Translations under genes and position numbers: made by a program
Assembly: GCF_014356525.2 (NCBI RefSeq)
Contig: NC_052506.1
Span: forward strand, 28,518,372 to 28,582,371
Source of the DNA: Nilaparvata lugens
Taxonomy: Eukaryota > Arthropoda > Insecta > Hemiptera > Delphacidae
Direction of reading: 5' to 3'
DNA: 64,000 bases
Shown here: piece by piece, positions 45,141 through 56,314 of the stretch
How positions within the stretch are numbered: position 1 is the stretch's first letter
Layout: every line of letters begins with the position of its first letter
The notes under the pieces: generated by a model
Database searches by the model: none
The model's input: the letters and a program-made list of their open reading frames with translations, nothing else
Told to the model about the DNA's origin: nothing

Positions 45141-46189
45141 TACGAAAATTTTGGTGAAATTTAACTCGGAAAAAAAAGGAGAAGAGTATTTAGAGTCCGT
45201 ACTTAATCTTCCAAAATAATATATCGGGCTGAACTAGGTGACCATAGAAGTTAAGTTGTACTATTCATTGAACAGGATTAGTTACGCAAAACGATAAGAC
45301 AAGCACAACAAACAAATCACGTCCGACCTCGACCAGCTCTGAAAATTTATTCAAATTTAGATTATTTTAAATTGTAGTAGCCTCATAAGGATTCTTGAAT
45401 GATCAATCTTTGTGTTAAATTAGCTGATAATCGAATAGAACTTTTGAAGTATTTTACTTCAATAATTGCTGAGATAATGAGGAAAATATGTCAAAATCGT
45501 AATTTTCCAATTTAAAAATGATATAACTAGGATACATATTGTTTAATATTATTTTAAATGAGAGGGAATTATTATTTCAACATGATTTGATTTTAAAGGA
45601 GAAAAAAATCAGTTACTTGTTTGACTAAATTGCACCCAAACCTCATGAATCAGGATTCAAAGGAGACAGAACAGACAATTAATAAATAAATGGAATAATG
45701 CCCTGGAATGGAAAATACCTTCAATTTTTTACATTTGAAAACCTCTGGCAGAATAAAAAATTCCATGATTATGATACCATGGTTTGGGTTCGTTTTAGAC
45801 AAAAAAGTAACTGAACATTTCTCCTCCAAATTAAATTATTTACAATTCCATCTTATTTAAAACCGTTGAATAACACTTCTTATTTATATCGCTTGTAAAT
45901 TTGTTTCGTTTTCTGGCATATTTCCTCAATATTTCAACAATCATTGAAATTACATACTCATAATTGTTATTATTCAATTTTACAGCAGATTTAACATAGG
46001 AATTTATAATTTCGGTCCCCTCACGAAGCCGTCACCAAATAAATTATAAATGTGGAGAAAAATATGTAATCCTTTGCTATTATTAAATTGGCAACACAGT
46101 ATTTCTTCATTTCGATGTACGGGAACCACTCACGAAACTTGACGGTTCATTTCAGAAACACTCTGTATAATAAACTGTCACGAAGAAAA

Positions 46190-47952
46190 ATCTCTACCAG
46201 GAAAAATATTCTATTGTGAGGACCAAGATTGTATGTGCTCAAGATGTAATTGAAGCGGTTTTAGGTTTCAGAAGTTCCAATTGTAAGGATATTTATGGCA
46301 TGACCCCAAATTAGCTCAAGCAGATGATGGTTATTATTGCACCCATATTAGCATTGTGTATAAACAACTGTTTAGCTAGCGGTACTTTCCCTGAACAACT
46401 CAAAATCTCCAGAACAGTTCCAGTCTACAAGAAGGGTCCATGTTGTGACACCTCAAGTTTTAGACCAATTTCTATAATTCCTGTTTTTGCTAAGATATTT
46501 GAGACAATCATATTTGCACAACTGTATAAATACCTTGAGGAGCATGACCTCCTGGCTCCTTCTCAGTTTGGTTTCAGGAAGGGAAAATCTACTGTCATGG
46601 CTGTGGAATCACTGTTAGAATCGATTATCAATTCTTTTGAGGAGCGGAAATCAACTTTTCCAATGCTATGTGATCTCTCACGAGCATTTGACTGTATTCC
46701 TCATACAGTTCTTTTAAAGAAATTGGAGCATTATGGCTTACAGGAATGCGCAATTCGGGTGTTTGAGTCTTACCTTTCTGAGAGAAAACAGATTGTACAT
46801 TGGAATGATCAGTGCTCAATTCCTCTTCTGGTAAAACGGGGTGTGCCACAGGGCTCATTGTTAGGCCCATTACTCTTTCTTGTAGCAATAATGATTTGCA
46901 CTACTATCTAGCGGGAAATGTGCTGTTCTATGCGGATGACACTTCCTTGTTCTCTGCAAATAAGAGTGTCACCCAAGCTAAAGCAGATGTGATGGAGCTG
47001 TATGATAAAGCTCGTGATTGGTTCTCACTAAACAGATTGTCTCTGAATGAGGCAAAAACCCAAAGTATATTGTTCTCTCTATCTGATGTCAGTGAGTATT
47101 TGCAGCCGGTCCGACTATTGGGGTTCACTCTTGATGCCAAGTTACTCTGGGAACCTCATATAGACATGGTGTGCTCCAGTCTCAGCAGCATTGTCTATCT
47201 ACTGAGAAGGCTGATGTCTGAACTGCCAATTTCGGTGGTCAGACAGGCCTATTTTCCTTTTTTTCATTCGAGGATGAGTTACGGTTTGAAATTGTGGGGT
47301 CATGCATCTAGCACTTCTAAAGTTCTGTTAATTCAGAAGAGAGCGGTCCGGGTGATTTCTGGGGCGGGCTATCTAGATCACTGTAAGCCCCTTCTATCTA
47401 AGAATGGCATTCTATCCGTCATTAATGAGTTCATCTATCAATGTTTGAAGGATATTCATCAGATGCAGGATAGGCTACCAAAGAGCAATGACATTCACAG
47501 TCACTTCACAAGAAACCGTGAGAGTATATATATACCAAGATGCAGACTTGAAAAGTCCAAGTCGAGCTACCCTGTGATAGGCTACAAATTCCATAACTTG
47601 CTACCAACTCAAGTTAGATCCTTGCCGAATAAACGTTTTCTCCAAGTACTTAGATCCTGGTTGATTGTGAATCAATTTTACTCAGTAGAGGAATTCATTA
47701 CTGCTGATCACAACACCCTAGTCAATTTAATATAATGCTTTTTTTTGTCTATTGATACCAAAGTACAGGAGACTAAATTATCTGATCTAATTGTAAATTT
47801 GCTTTTACTGATCTGTTTTATTTTATTTATTATTGTCTATTGTATGTATTGTATTTGTGCAATTTATTGTATGTTTCTCTAATGTGAATTGTGACTTGGC
47901 TATATGTAACTTCTATGTTCAACTGGCCCAATAAAAACTTGAAACTTGAAAC
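46190..47952 (+). pseudogene. Reverse transcriptase of a third non-LTR family, 5' truncated
   Basis: The RT opens near 46190, has an in-frame TAG near 46310, then 'PVYKKGPCCDTSSFRPISII', 'FGFRKGKSTVMAVESL', 'CDLSRAFDCIPHTVL' and 'GVPQGSLLGPLLFLV'. A frameshift follows at about 46890, and 'LFYADDTSLFSANKS' to the C terminus ('QKRAVRVISGAGYLDHC') reads in another frame to TAA near 47735. The 3' end has a poly(A)-signal-like 'caataaaaacttgaaacttg' and ends about 47952. The sequence is close to the RT of the 5.4-9.0 kb element, and it shows the C-terminal part that element has lost. It runs opposite to IFT140. Confidence 0.85.
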
Positions 47953-47969
47953 ACGTTATATTTGAAATA

Positions 47970-48347
47970 TTTGATTATCATCGGTGTTGCTAACCTTGTC
48001 AATCATTCTTCAAAGCAGATAGCGATTTCCTTTTCTAGCTCTGCAACCTTTCAGATCGTTTTCTAACAATGTAGAAATAAATTCTAATGAAAAAAATGAT
48101 AATGATGTACTTATTGTATGAATCAATAAAGAATAAAGAATATTTAATCTCAATTATGAAAATTTATTATTTTATCATTGAAGAATATAGTTTCTTGACG
48201 AATTAAATATAATTGATGAATTGAACATGAATGAACAATTAATTTTACATCAGATATACCGGTATCAGCTTTCCTCGATGGAAGGAAGTGGCAAGGCATC
48301 GCTGTTTTCCTATCTTTCTCTCCTGCCATTATAACGTGGACCTCACT
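47970..48347. mobile_element. Truncated MITE, 'ttataatggcagtg' family
   Basis: The right terminus 'ctgccattataacgtggacc' (48322-48347) matches 30943-30968. The body contains a diverged 'gcaacctttcagatcg' piece seen also near 13030. The left terminus is missing. Confidence 0.5.
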
Positions 48348-48487
48348 AAAATGACTGTTGGTTTCCTATTAGCTAATCTATTGCTTTTGGGAGGGGAATA
48401 ATATAACTGCATATAGAATAATAGCATAATGGTGATCATGGAGACGGAAAGTAAGTAAGTATCTATTGCTTATAATAGTTAGCTTAC

Positions 48488-48774
48488 GGATCTTTTGAGT
48501 TGAGAACGTAGGCCTCGAGCTGGTGCGGCTGGTCGAGCAGCATGCGGGTGACGTGCGAGCGGTGCGTGTCCGCCTGGCGGTACATGTCAGCTGCCGCTTC
48601 CGCGTCGCCGCTCTCCTCCAAGTGCCGCGCGTAGGCGTGCCGCGTGTGTCGCAGGTGGATGCGGTCCTTCTCCTCCGCCAGCCGCAGTGCGCGCTCCCAC
48701 TCGTCCAGGCCCTGCAACATCTTGTTCAGCAGATCCCAGCGGCCGCAGCTTGCAAACAGCTTCTCCGCTTCATC
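48488..48774 (-). CDS. IFT140: IFT140 exon with 'DLLNKMLQGLDEWERAL'
   Basis: The acceptor (tgatttgtag) is phase 0 and the donor (GATCC/gtaagc) phase 2. It encodes 'DEAEKLFASCGRWDLLNKM', 'EWERALRLAEEKDRIHLRH', 'YARHLEESGDAEAAADMYRQ' and 'ADTHRSHVTRMLLDQPHQLE'. These TPR-type repeats match the IFT140 D-L-L-N-K-F-Y-Q ... D-R-V-H-L-R-x-T segment. It is strongly G+C-rich, unlike its introns. Confidence 0.96.
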
Positions 48775-49997
48775 CTACAAATCAACAACAACTTATCACA
48801 TCGTTATGGCCATAGAAATCTAGGCAGCTACGGCCTTTCATAACATGCAAAATATTTATCCTGCAAATAGAATTTCCTGAATGATTTTTTATTTGATGAT
48901 GTGGCGAAGTTTGGACATTAATATCCACTCTACCATTTAACCACGGATTTATAAGATTGGACTTGGGAAGGATTAGGCTACTATGTTGCTTGCCGCTACA
49001 CTCCCACATATCAATATCAGTGTGCGTGTCCGGTACAGTACAAATATTTTTCCCTTCAAATGGCATCTAACTTCATCCATTCTTACGGTTCCCCTTGTAT
49101 TTACATTTTTCAATTTGTTCTCTTATAATTTAGAATGCCAAAAATTTTGCAAGAGATTGAGATGTCCATGGATACAGTGATACATAGATACATAGAAGTA
49201 ATTGAGTGATCAGTGTCATAGCTTTCGCTGTATGAGAAAACACTATTTCACAATGGTATAAAGTTTTTGAATAGGCTACTCACACATTTCACCTATAGGA
49301 ACACTAAATCTCTTTAAAAGTTATTTATACAGGTTGGTTCCTAAATAAGGAGTATCAGAGGACCTCAACATGGGCGAATTTTCAAATGACAACTATGCAT
49401 ACCACATGAATAGTATGAAAGGTTTGATTTGATTTAACAATTAGTTTTTATAAAAACTAATTAAATAAAATTGTTTTTCTCTATACTTATAAAAGGCTAA
49501 GCCCCGTCAGACTGAAATCACACCACAGCCCAAACTACTGAGCCTAAAAACTTGAAATTTTGCACGATTGTTTATGGTAGCCTGAAAACATCCACTAAGA
49601 GAGGATTTTCAGAAATTTGCCCCCCTGAGGGAGCTGGGGCCTCCCCAAAATGTTGTACTTTTTAACCGCTCGTTGCACAGCAAAGTCATGAGGAACTTTT
49701 TTGTTCAGCTACGAAAAAAAATTAGATCCATGCAGAAAAATTTCGATCAGGAGCACAGGGGGGTTCAGGAGAGGGCATTTTTCGAAAATTTTGATGTAAA
49801 ATCACACTACAGCTCAAACTAATTGTCCTACAGACTTGAAACTTTGCACAAATATTCTTCAAACATGCTAGACGCGCACTAAGAACGGATTTTGAGATAT
49901 TTTGCCTCTAGGGGTTTCAAAGGATGAAAAAGGATCCTTTTAAGTAAGGTTATGAACATGGTAAGGTGAGTGCCATATGGAAATGAGATAATTTATT

Positions 49998-51503
49998 GAC
50001 GTGACAACGTCTTATAAATTGGTTTGCCGGGTGACACTTCAAGAAACTGCGTTACGTTCCCACGTTATTCGCTCACAATGAGAGCGAGTGAGAGCGTTCG
50101 TTTCGGTTCACGGTCGTCTGGAAAGAGCACGAATAGGAGCAGTGGCGAGCAATGCAACAGCAGCCCGAAGACATTCACCTGGAGAGAGAGTGAAACGGAG
50201 CAATCTCCTGCGACTGCGCCACTACTTATACTTAGTGAATAGGTTATGTGAATAAGTATAAGTGAATAGGTAAAAGTGTAAGTATAATAGGTATAAGTGA
50301 ATAGGTTATGTTGTAGTAATCACAATGTTGTGGTAGTTTTCAATCACAAAAGTAGTATAAATCGTTTCTCAGCCAATAATAATTTGTTTAACTTGAAAAA
50401 ATGAGCGCGAATTGCTATGTAAAAAATTGAATCGAGCACAGTTAGCCCGCCTAAGAGCGAGAGAGACAGAGTGATTTTGTTGAGGATGTGTGAAGGTAAA
50501 AATAAAATTTTGTTAATATGAAATTCAGTGCGAGATTCTTTGTATAAATTAATGTTTTAAATATAATTCTTTGTATAAATACATGTTTTAAATTGTTACT
50601 ATTATTTCATCCTTCTTCCTACTATAGGAATGAATATTCACATTAAAATTATTTTTCGCCCCACTTGGATGTAATGAGTTGGTTTTCGTGCGTCATATGG
50701 AGGCCGAAAGTGATTGTTTTCTGACCAGGCCGGTAAAAGTTTTACGGCCCTAGGGCTGTAAAATAACCTTGAAGTCAGCTGATTCTGATTTGATGTGAAC
50801 GTGTTTACAAAATAGTTTATGAAACGGAATCAGATTATGCTTCTAGAATTGAATAAGTATTCTGCAATAAGATACTATCATTTTATTTGGATGAATAAAA
50901 TACAGATAAGATATATATTATAAACTATTCAAATTCGATTTTCAGAGTAGGATAGGACTTCTAACCTAAACTTCCGAAGTCGACAACAAGCATTGTTGAC
51001 GTTGACATTCAGATTGCCCAAATTTCAAAGGTGCTAAAACAGCTGATCAAAAAACTTTTCATTATTTGTGTTTATTATTGAAGAATCAGAACATTTATAA
51101 TAATATAATCTTATTGTCATTTGGAAGAATAAAAAGTATAAACTCAACCTCTAACATAATTGAACATAATATTTTAGGTTATTTAGACAAATCAGAATAA
51201 AATATAAAAATACTTGGACAATTTCCTGATATTCAGATTACCTCAGATTGCTAGAGCTATGACCTTCCTGTTTTGCTTTCGGAAGTGCCTAATAAACAAT
51301 TATTCTCATATTTGTATTGTTTATTTTTCTGTGTAGCGAAAAATAACGTTCTCACCATGGGCAAAAATGTTTTTCCGGCTCTCAATCTTATCTAGTCCTC
51401 GGCCTACGGCCTCGGACTTGAAACCCGATTTCGAGCCGGAAAAGTCTCATTTTCGGCCCTAGGTGCGAAATATACTATTACCACTCAAAGTCGTTGTCAC
51501 GTA
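49998..51503. mobile_element. TIR element with 'acgtgacaacg' ends inserted in repeat D
   Basis: The left end 'gacgtgacaacgtctt' and the right end 'aagtcgttgtcacgt' are inverted repeats of about 15 bp. The interior includes a G+C-rich, promoter-like block (50030-50220) and a full repeat B copy. No transposase was seen. Confidence 0.65.
50650..51478 (+). repeat. Repeat B, copy 3
   Basis: The same orientation and length as the copy at 16920-17756, starting 'tttcgccccacttggatgta' and ending 'taggtgcgaaatatactatt'. Nested inside the 49998-51503 element. Confidence 0.7.
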
Positions 51504-51885
51504 AAACTTTCGCCTGTATACCAACTTTACAAGCAACTATGCAATTTTTTATTGACATGTGATATTCTAACATATGTTGTAATCATTGGAAATAACAAAA
51601 TAATATGAAAGAAATTCAAAAAAGGAACATCTGTTCTGTTTTGCTTTCTACCTGATTCCACTCAACCTCAATAATATTGTTCTGATAATTGATGAATATG
51701 TTTAATAATATTATTATTAATATAATAAAAGTATTGTTTTGATAATTAATTATTATCATTAATATAATAATAGTATTGTTTTGGTAATCGATAAATATTT
51801 TTATTTTCACAAACTCTATATATATAATTTATAATGGTGAATGTGAAACAGCTGAATCAAAGAAATTATCTCAAAAACATATGTT

Positions 51886-52138
51886 TAGGAAAACCATAGT
51901 TTTGAACTTCGTTTTCCTGATGCAATGTATAAGCCTACACGTGGCATGTATTATTAATTTTTCAGCTAGAACTGTTTTTTGAGACTGCTAAATAAACGTC
52001 TACAGTTTTATCAATGCTCTATCGGCAATATGAAAACGTATGCAGTTTATATGTCTTTAAATAAAGGTGTTGATATCTACATGATTATTATTCTCTACCA
52101 TTTTCATTTAATTAAAATTTCAAAATTATTCAAGCCTT
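51886..52138 (+). repeat. Helentron-like body fragment lacking the nested insertion
   Basis: It matches 14540-14582 joined directly to 15180-15395. At 51920-51935 the sequence reads 'atgcaatgtataagcctaca' with nothing between, giving the empty site for the 14583-15180 insertion. Confidence 0.7.
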
Positions 52139-53088
52139 GATAGAATGATTGACTCACTGTACAGTCAGTTGAAAATTTTAATATTGAAATGAGGGGTATT
52201 TTGGCAAGCTGAACAAAAAAGTAAGGTCCTATGCACCTTTTTTATATTATTTCTTCAAATGAAAAATGAGTTTTGTGGGTTGTCAGAACTCCCCCTGAAA
52301 GAGAACTATTCATTTTATCCTATCTTTTAGTAAAATAACAATGATTTCTGCGTTGAATAACATCTTTCTTGCCAACAAGAATCGAACTCTGTGAATTTAG
52401 ATATGACCTACACTTTAGATTTATATAATTCTATTAATAAATTCATGGAAATTGAAGTACTTTTTTCAGTTAGTTGATGAAATTGATTATCAATAGAGAA
52501 AATGATTATAATTTTATCAATACAGAAGTAGTTGAATGAATTGTCGATGTACTGAGTTCTTGGTCAACAATAATTCAATATTGGTATTTATCCAATCATT
52601 ATTTTTTTCAGAAGTTATTTCATTTGAATTAGAGAATATCTATAAGCTCCTATCAATTTATCATTCGTAACAATGAATTCTTAAAAACATGAATTTAATC
52701 AAATAAAAAATTGCCCATACTTCTGTATTCATGTTCGCATGTTTTCCACTTGTGATGGATAGCCAAAATATTGTGGAGCGAGCTGCACGGCGAATTGTAA
52801 TCGAGGGCTCTGATTGGCTGAAAAGTTCAGCGTTCGGAGTGAGGTGAGGCGAGCAGTTAGAACAGAGGCAAGCGGCACGGCGAATGGTTCGGAGTACGGT
52901 ACGGCGAATGATTAACAGCTGATTTTTAACATTATGAAATATATGCTCATGTTCGTTGAAAGGCAAGTTGTTCGGAGGAATGCACGGTTTGCTGCGCGGT
53001 TCGAGGTTCGGTTCGGCATGTGTGGACGCACCTTTAGTTGTTACAGGACATAGTTATACAGATCACTGGCCAAAGCAACATAATAATC

Positions 53089-53462
53089 TATCTTCTTCTT
53101 CTTCTTCTCCTTCTCCTTCTCCTTCTCCTTCTCCTTCTCCTTCTCCTTCTCTTCTCCTTCTCCTCTCCTTCTCCTTCTCTTCTCTTCTCCTTCTCCTTCT
53201 CCTCTCCTTCTCCTTCTCCTTCTCTTCTCCTTCTCTTCTCTTCTCCTTCTCCTTCTCCTTCTCCTTCTCCTTCTCCTTCTCCTCTCCTTCTCTTCTCCTT
53301 CTCTTCTCTTCTCTTCTTCTTCTTCTTCTTCTTATCTTCTTCTCTTCTTCTTCTTCTTCTTTTCTTCTTCTTCTTCTTCTTATCTTCTTCTTCTTCTTCT
53401 TCTTCTTCTTCTTCTTCTCTTCTTCTTCTTCTTCTTCTTCTTATCTTCTTCTTCTTCTTCTT
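53089..53462 (+). repeat. Polypyrimidine microsatellite (CTT)n/(CTTCTC)n
   Basis: About 374 bp of nearly pure C/T on this strand, passing from CTT through CTTCTC-type units and back to CTT units with a few 'tta' interruptions. The open frames across it are poly-Ser/Leu/Phe artefacts. Confidence 0.95.
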
Positions 53463-53466
53463 CTAC

Positions 53467-53975
53467 CTATATCTAAAAGGCTAAGCCCCGACAAACTGAA
53501 ATCACACCACAGCCCAAACTACTAAGCCTAAAAACTTGAAATTTGGCACAATTGTTTATTGTAGCCTCAAAACATCCACTACAAAAGGGTTTTCAGAAAT
53601 CTGCCCCCCCCCCCCTGAGGGAGCTGGGCCCCCCAAAATTTTCACTTTTCAACCGTTCATTGCACAGCAGTCATGAGGAACTTTTTCGTTCAGGTACGAA
53701 AAAAATCAGATCTATGCAGAAAAATTCCAATCAGGAGCACAGGGGGGTTCAGGAGAGTGCACTTTTCGAAAATTTTGATGTAAAATCACACTACAGCTCA
53801 AACTAATTGGCCTACAGACTTGAAACTTTGCACAAATATTCTTCAAACATGCTAGATGCGCACTAAGAACGGATTTTGAGATATTTTGCCTCTAAGGATT
53901 TCAAAGGATCAAAAGGGATCATATTAAGTAAGCTTATGGTAAGGTGAACTCCATATGGAACTGAGATAATTGACA
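53467..53975 (+). repeat. Repeat D, copy 2
   Basis: It starts at the end of the polypyrimidine tract with 'aaaggctaagccccgacaaa' and follows copy 1 closely. It reads through the position where copy 1 is interrupted. Confidence 0.7.
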
Positions 53976-54377
53976 CATTATATTCTAACATATGTTGTAA
54001 CCATTGGAAAGCTTAAAACAATTTCATCAATCAGCTGATCGAATTGATTTTGCGTTGATTGAGAGCGCGAGCTTGCCACGTGTTTGTTCCATTGTTGTAT
54101 GCTTAGCCAGTTCGGTTTGCGCCTTCTATCAGCTGTATATGGAGTCTCATACACTCCGATTAGAACAGTGCACAAAGGTTTTCTTTGGTTAGGAGTTTGT
54201 TGATAATTCTTTTTTCAAATTCAAATTTTATCGCCATCAAAAACCACATTGAAAACTTTTCTAATAGACAACAAGATTACAGAAACAAAATGTCAAACAT
54301 ATACCTACATTTATTTGTAGCACAGCCAGAAAAAGACAAACTTGAGTACTAGCTGTGAGCTTATTAAATATAACTCA

Positions 54378-54421
54378 ATATATATATATATATATATACT
54401 ATACAATATATATATATATAC
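54378..54421. repeat. (TA)n microsatellite
   Basis: Two TA runs separated by 'ctatacaa'. Confidence 0.9.
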
Positions 54422-55096
54422 TCTCTTTCATTAGGTGAATAATTTTTTCAACATTTTCCAGTTTCTCAATGATAGGGGAGTGATAATTATTTGTATAGGT
54501 CTTCTAAGGAACCATTATCAACAGCTGGTACCAATCAACTACACTTCAACTCCAAACTACCGTTTTAATACCAGTACACAATAATTTATCACAGGGTGAT
54601 GTGTTTATTACAGCTGGTAACTTTAGATGCTAAATCATATTATCACAATATGATCTTGAATCATGATCATCTTTTCGTTCTTCAGTAGCCGCTCGGCCGA
54701 AAATTTTGAAAACATATGTCTGTAAAATGGATTAATAAATAATTATTATTAGCCCCCCTATTAAAATTTCTGTTCATAAACCATCCCCAAATATTCACAC
54801 AACATATTCCCAAAGTTTCATGCCGTTATGTCAAGTAGTTTTCAAGTCTACAGGGAACAAACAAAACACACAAACAGACATTCATTTTTTTATAAGTAGA
54901 TTTCCATTCGGCTCAAACAAAAGCCTCTCTAAATGAAGGTAGAATGATAAGGATTCAGTTCTGTTGTTTTAACATTTTTTCAAATCACTTTCAAAAAGTT
55001 CATGTAGTACCTACTATTGTGTTTGAGACACTTCTGGCGCTATCATAGTTTCACCACTATTCTGTTCCACAGTCCTATCTCTTGCAGTCGTTAACT

Positions 55097-55337
55097 ATAT
55101 CTATAATAATTATATAAAGTAAAGCTGGCTTATGCACGTACGGGATAGGAAAATTATGTATGACGCATCATCACGTCTGAACTACTGGACTAATTAACTT
55201 GAAATTTTGCTTATAGATTCTCAATTAACCAAGGATGGTTATAGGTATATTCTCAATTCTTCAAAATTTCATTACGTCAAGTTTTCATTTTGTCAATTTT
55301 TAAAATAGATCCTTGCGAAGCACGGGTTCTTGCTAGT
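55097..55337 (+). mobile_element. Short Helentron-like element
   Basis: It ends 'ccttgcgaagcacgggttct' followed by 'tgctagt', as does the element at 14237-15420, and begins with a similar 'tatctataataat' stretch. At about 240 bp it is an internally deleted or different subfamily member. Confidence 0.55.
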
Positions 55338-55605
55338 ATAATTATAAGAGCATATGTCAGATGTGAGTAGAATGAAATGAGTCCGTGCTGGCCACAGATG
55401 CAATATTCAATAATACTGCTAAATTGTAAATTGGAGTGTGTGATTGAAAAATGTGAAGTGACACATAAACCTAGCTATATCTGGACTGTTGTATAGGCTA
55501 AATTAGAATTGGAACCGATTTAGGCTTTAACCTGTGGTACTTTTGTAGGAGTTGAATAAATAAATATAAATTCTACAATAGTGTGAATAAATGCAGTGGT
55601 GTTAC

Positions 55606-55783
55606 AATCAGTCCGAGGTGTACAGCTAGAGTGGCAAGCCTAGCCTCGAGTTGGGGGTAGGCTTGAGCATCGCGCAGGGCAGCCACGCCTCGCGCGTCAC
55701 CCATTCTGCCGAGGCACACCCCCGCCACATCCAGGCGACGCGTCTTCACGCACAGTTTCGCCAGATTGCTCCACACTGCAACA
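55606..55783 (-). CDS. IFT140: IFT140 exon with '[16 protein letters not shown]'
   Basis: The acceptor is attgaag, not the downstream gttgcag. Only the former restores phase with the upstream exon (phase 2) and gives '[12 protein letters not shown]', matching the family S-E-A-V-W-E-N-M-A-R-M-C. The exon continues '[20 protein letters not shown]', '[13 protein letters not shown]' and exits in phase 0 at ATT/gtaaca. G+C-rich. Confidence 0.94.
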
Positions 55784-56055
55784 CTTCAATACACACAGGA
55801 GCATACATTTTCACTTAAATTCTCATAATGCATATGTTAAAAGCACAAATAGATTGAATTTAGTTTAATGCTGATATTAGAAGTATGAACATCTGTGATA
55901 ATTTACAATAGGAAAACTTGTTGATTGACTCTTTATCTTACTTAAACTGTATATCACAAATTCAATAAATAAATTTTAGTTATTAAAATTATAAGTAATT
56001 GATTAATAAAAATGAAGATAGGCCTATAACAATCCTCGGTAAATTAAGAATCGTT

Positions 56056-56256
56056 ATGCAAGTTAACCAGTTAAGCAGTTCAGAAGTGATCATTCGTCCA
56101 ACATATGTATTTCGTATCCCGTACATGTATAAGCCAATTCCTTCCGAATCAGAAGAAGATAATCAAGACCCCAATATAGTTAATCTGTTGATGACAAATT
56201 CTTATGAGCATAACAAACATTTTTTAACAAAAGCTCTATTGAAAACTCTAAGTTAA
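56056..56256 (+). CDS. Small unidentified ORF (67 aa), antisense to IFT140
   Basis: From ATG at 56056 the frame encodes 'MQVNQLSSSEVIIRPTYVF' and 'RIPYMYKPIPSESEEDN', then a polar helix and TAA. The frame is open slightly further upstream without an ATG. Composition and a resemblance to the ORF 60 bp downstream suggest it may be, or have been, coding. I recognise no family. Confidence 0.25.
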   Translation: MQVNQLSSSEVIIRPTYVFRIPYMYKPIPSESEEDNQDPNIVNLLMTNSYEHNKHFLTKALLKTLS

Positions 56257-56314
56257 AACCTTATGTTGTATTTTTTTAAATCTACCATTTAAACTTTAAT
56301 AAATAATAAACATA

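Larger units (their letters stand above)
39676..45345 (-). mobile_element. Non-LTR retrotransposon with PHD-finger ORF1, nearly full length
   Basis: Layout on the minus strand: 5' UTR (about 45345-45141), ORF1 (45140-44127), a 1.15-kb inter-ORF stretch, ORF2 with endonuclease and RT (42972-40071), and a 3' UTR ending in an 'aataaataaataaa'-type tail near 39676. This is a Jockey/CR1-like organisation. The copy carries nonsense codons and frameshifts and is inactive. Confidence 0.85.
39547..46165. mobile_element. TIR DNA element with TATA/TA target duplication, hosting a retrotransposon
   Basis: The left end 'cagagtgtttaaaaaataga' (39547) and the right end '...cagaaacactctg' (to 46165) are imperfect inverted repeats for about 50 bp, including a shared 'gtg(g/a)gtggtt(t/c)ccg' block. 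Each end is preceded or followed by TATA (39543-39546 and 46166-46169), as expected for a TA-targeting Tc1/mariner-type element. No transposase is visible. Most of the interior is the inserted retrotransposon. Confidence 0.6.
39439..48487 (-). other. IFT140 intron (9.0 kb) filled by mobile elements
   Basis: The largest intron in the window. It consists of a TIR element (39547-46165) carrying a PHD-type retrotransposon, an abutting RT fragment on the plus strand (46190-47952) and a truncated MITE (47970-48347). Confidence 0.7.
49484..51590 (+). repeat. Repeat D, copy 1, split by nested insertions
   Basis: It starts 'aaaggctaagccccgtcaga'. Its sequence to about 49997 and from about 51503 to 51590 ('attctaacatatgttgtaat') is continuous in the uninterrupted copy at 53467-53995. 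The 1.5 kb between is an inserted element that itself carries repeat B. Confidence 0.65.
48775..55605 (-). other. IFT140 intron (6.8 kb)
   Basis: It contains a triple-nested repeat (49484-51590), a Helentron-like fragment (51886-52138), a polypyrimidine tract (53089-53462), a second copy of the 49484 repeat (53467-53975), a (TA)n tract and a Helentron-like element (55097-55337). 52140-52780 and 54200-55090 show nothing recognised apart from the (TA)n. Confidence 0.6.

Noticed and set aside
52956..53525. Two long plus-strand frames of 148-189 codons
   Set aside because: They are translations of the (CTT)n/(CTTCTC)n tract and contain only Ser, Leu, Phe and Pro runs.
55606..55777. Acceptor gttgcag for the IFT140 exon
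   Set aside because: It would leave the exon out of phase with its upstream partner. The acceptor 7 nt upstream (attgaag) restores phase and adds family-matching residues.
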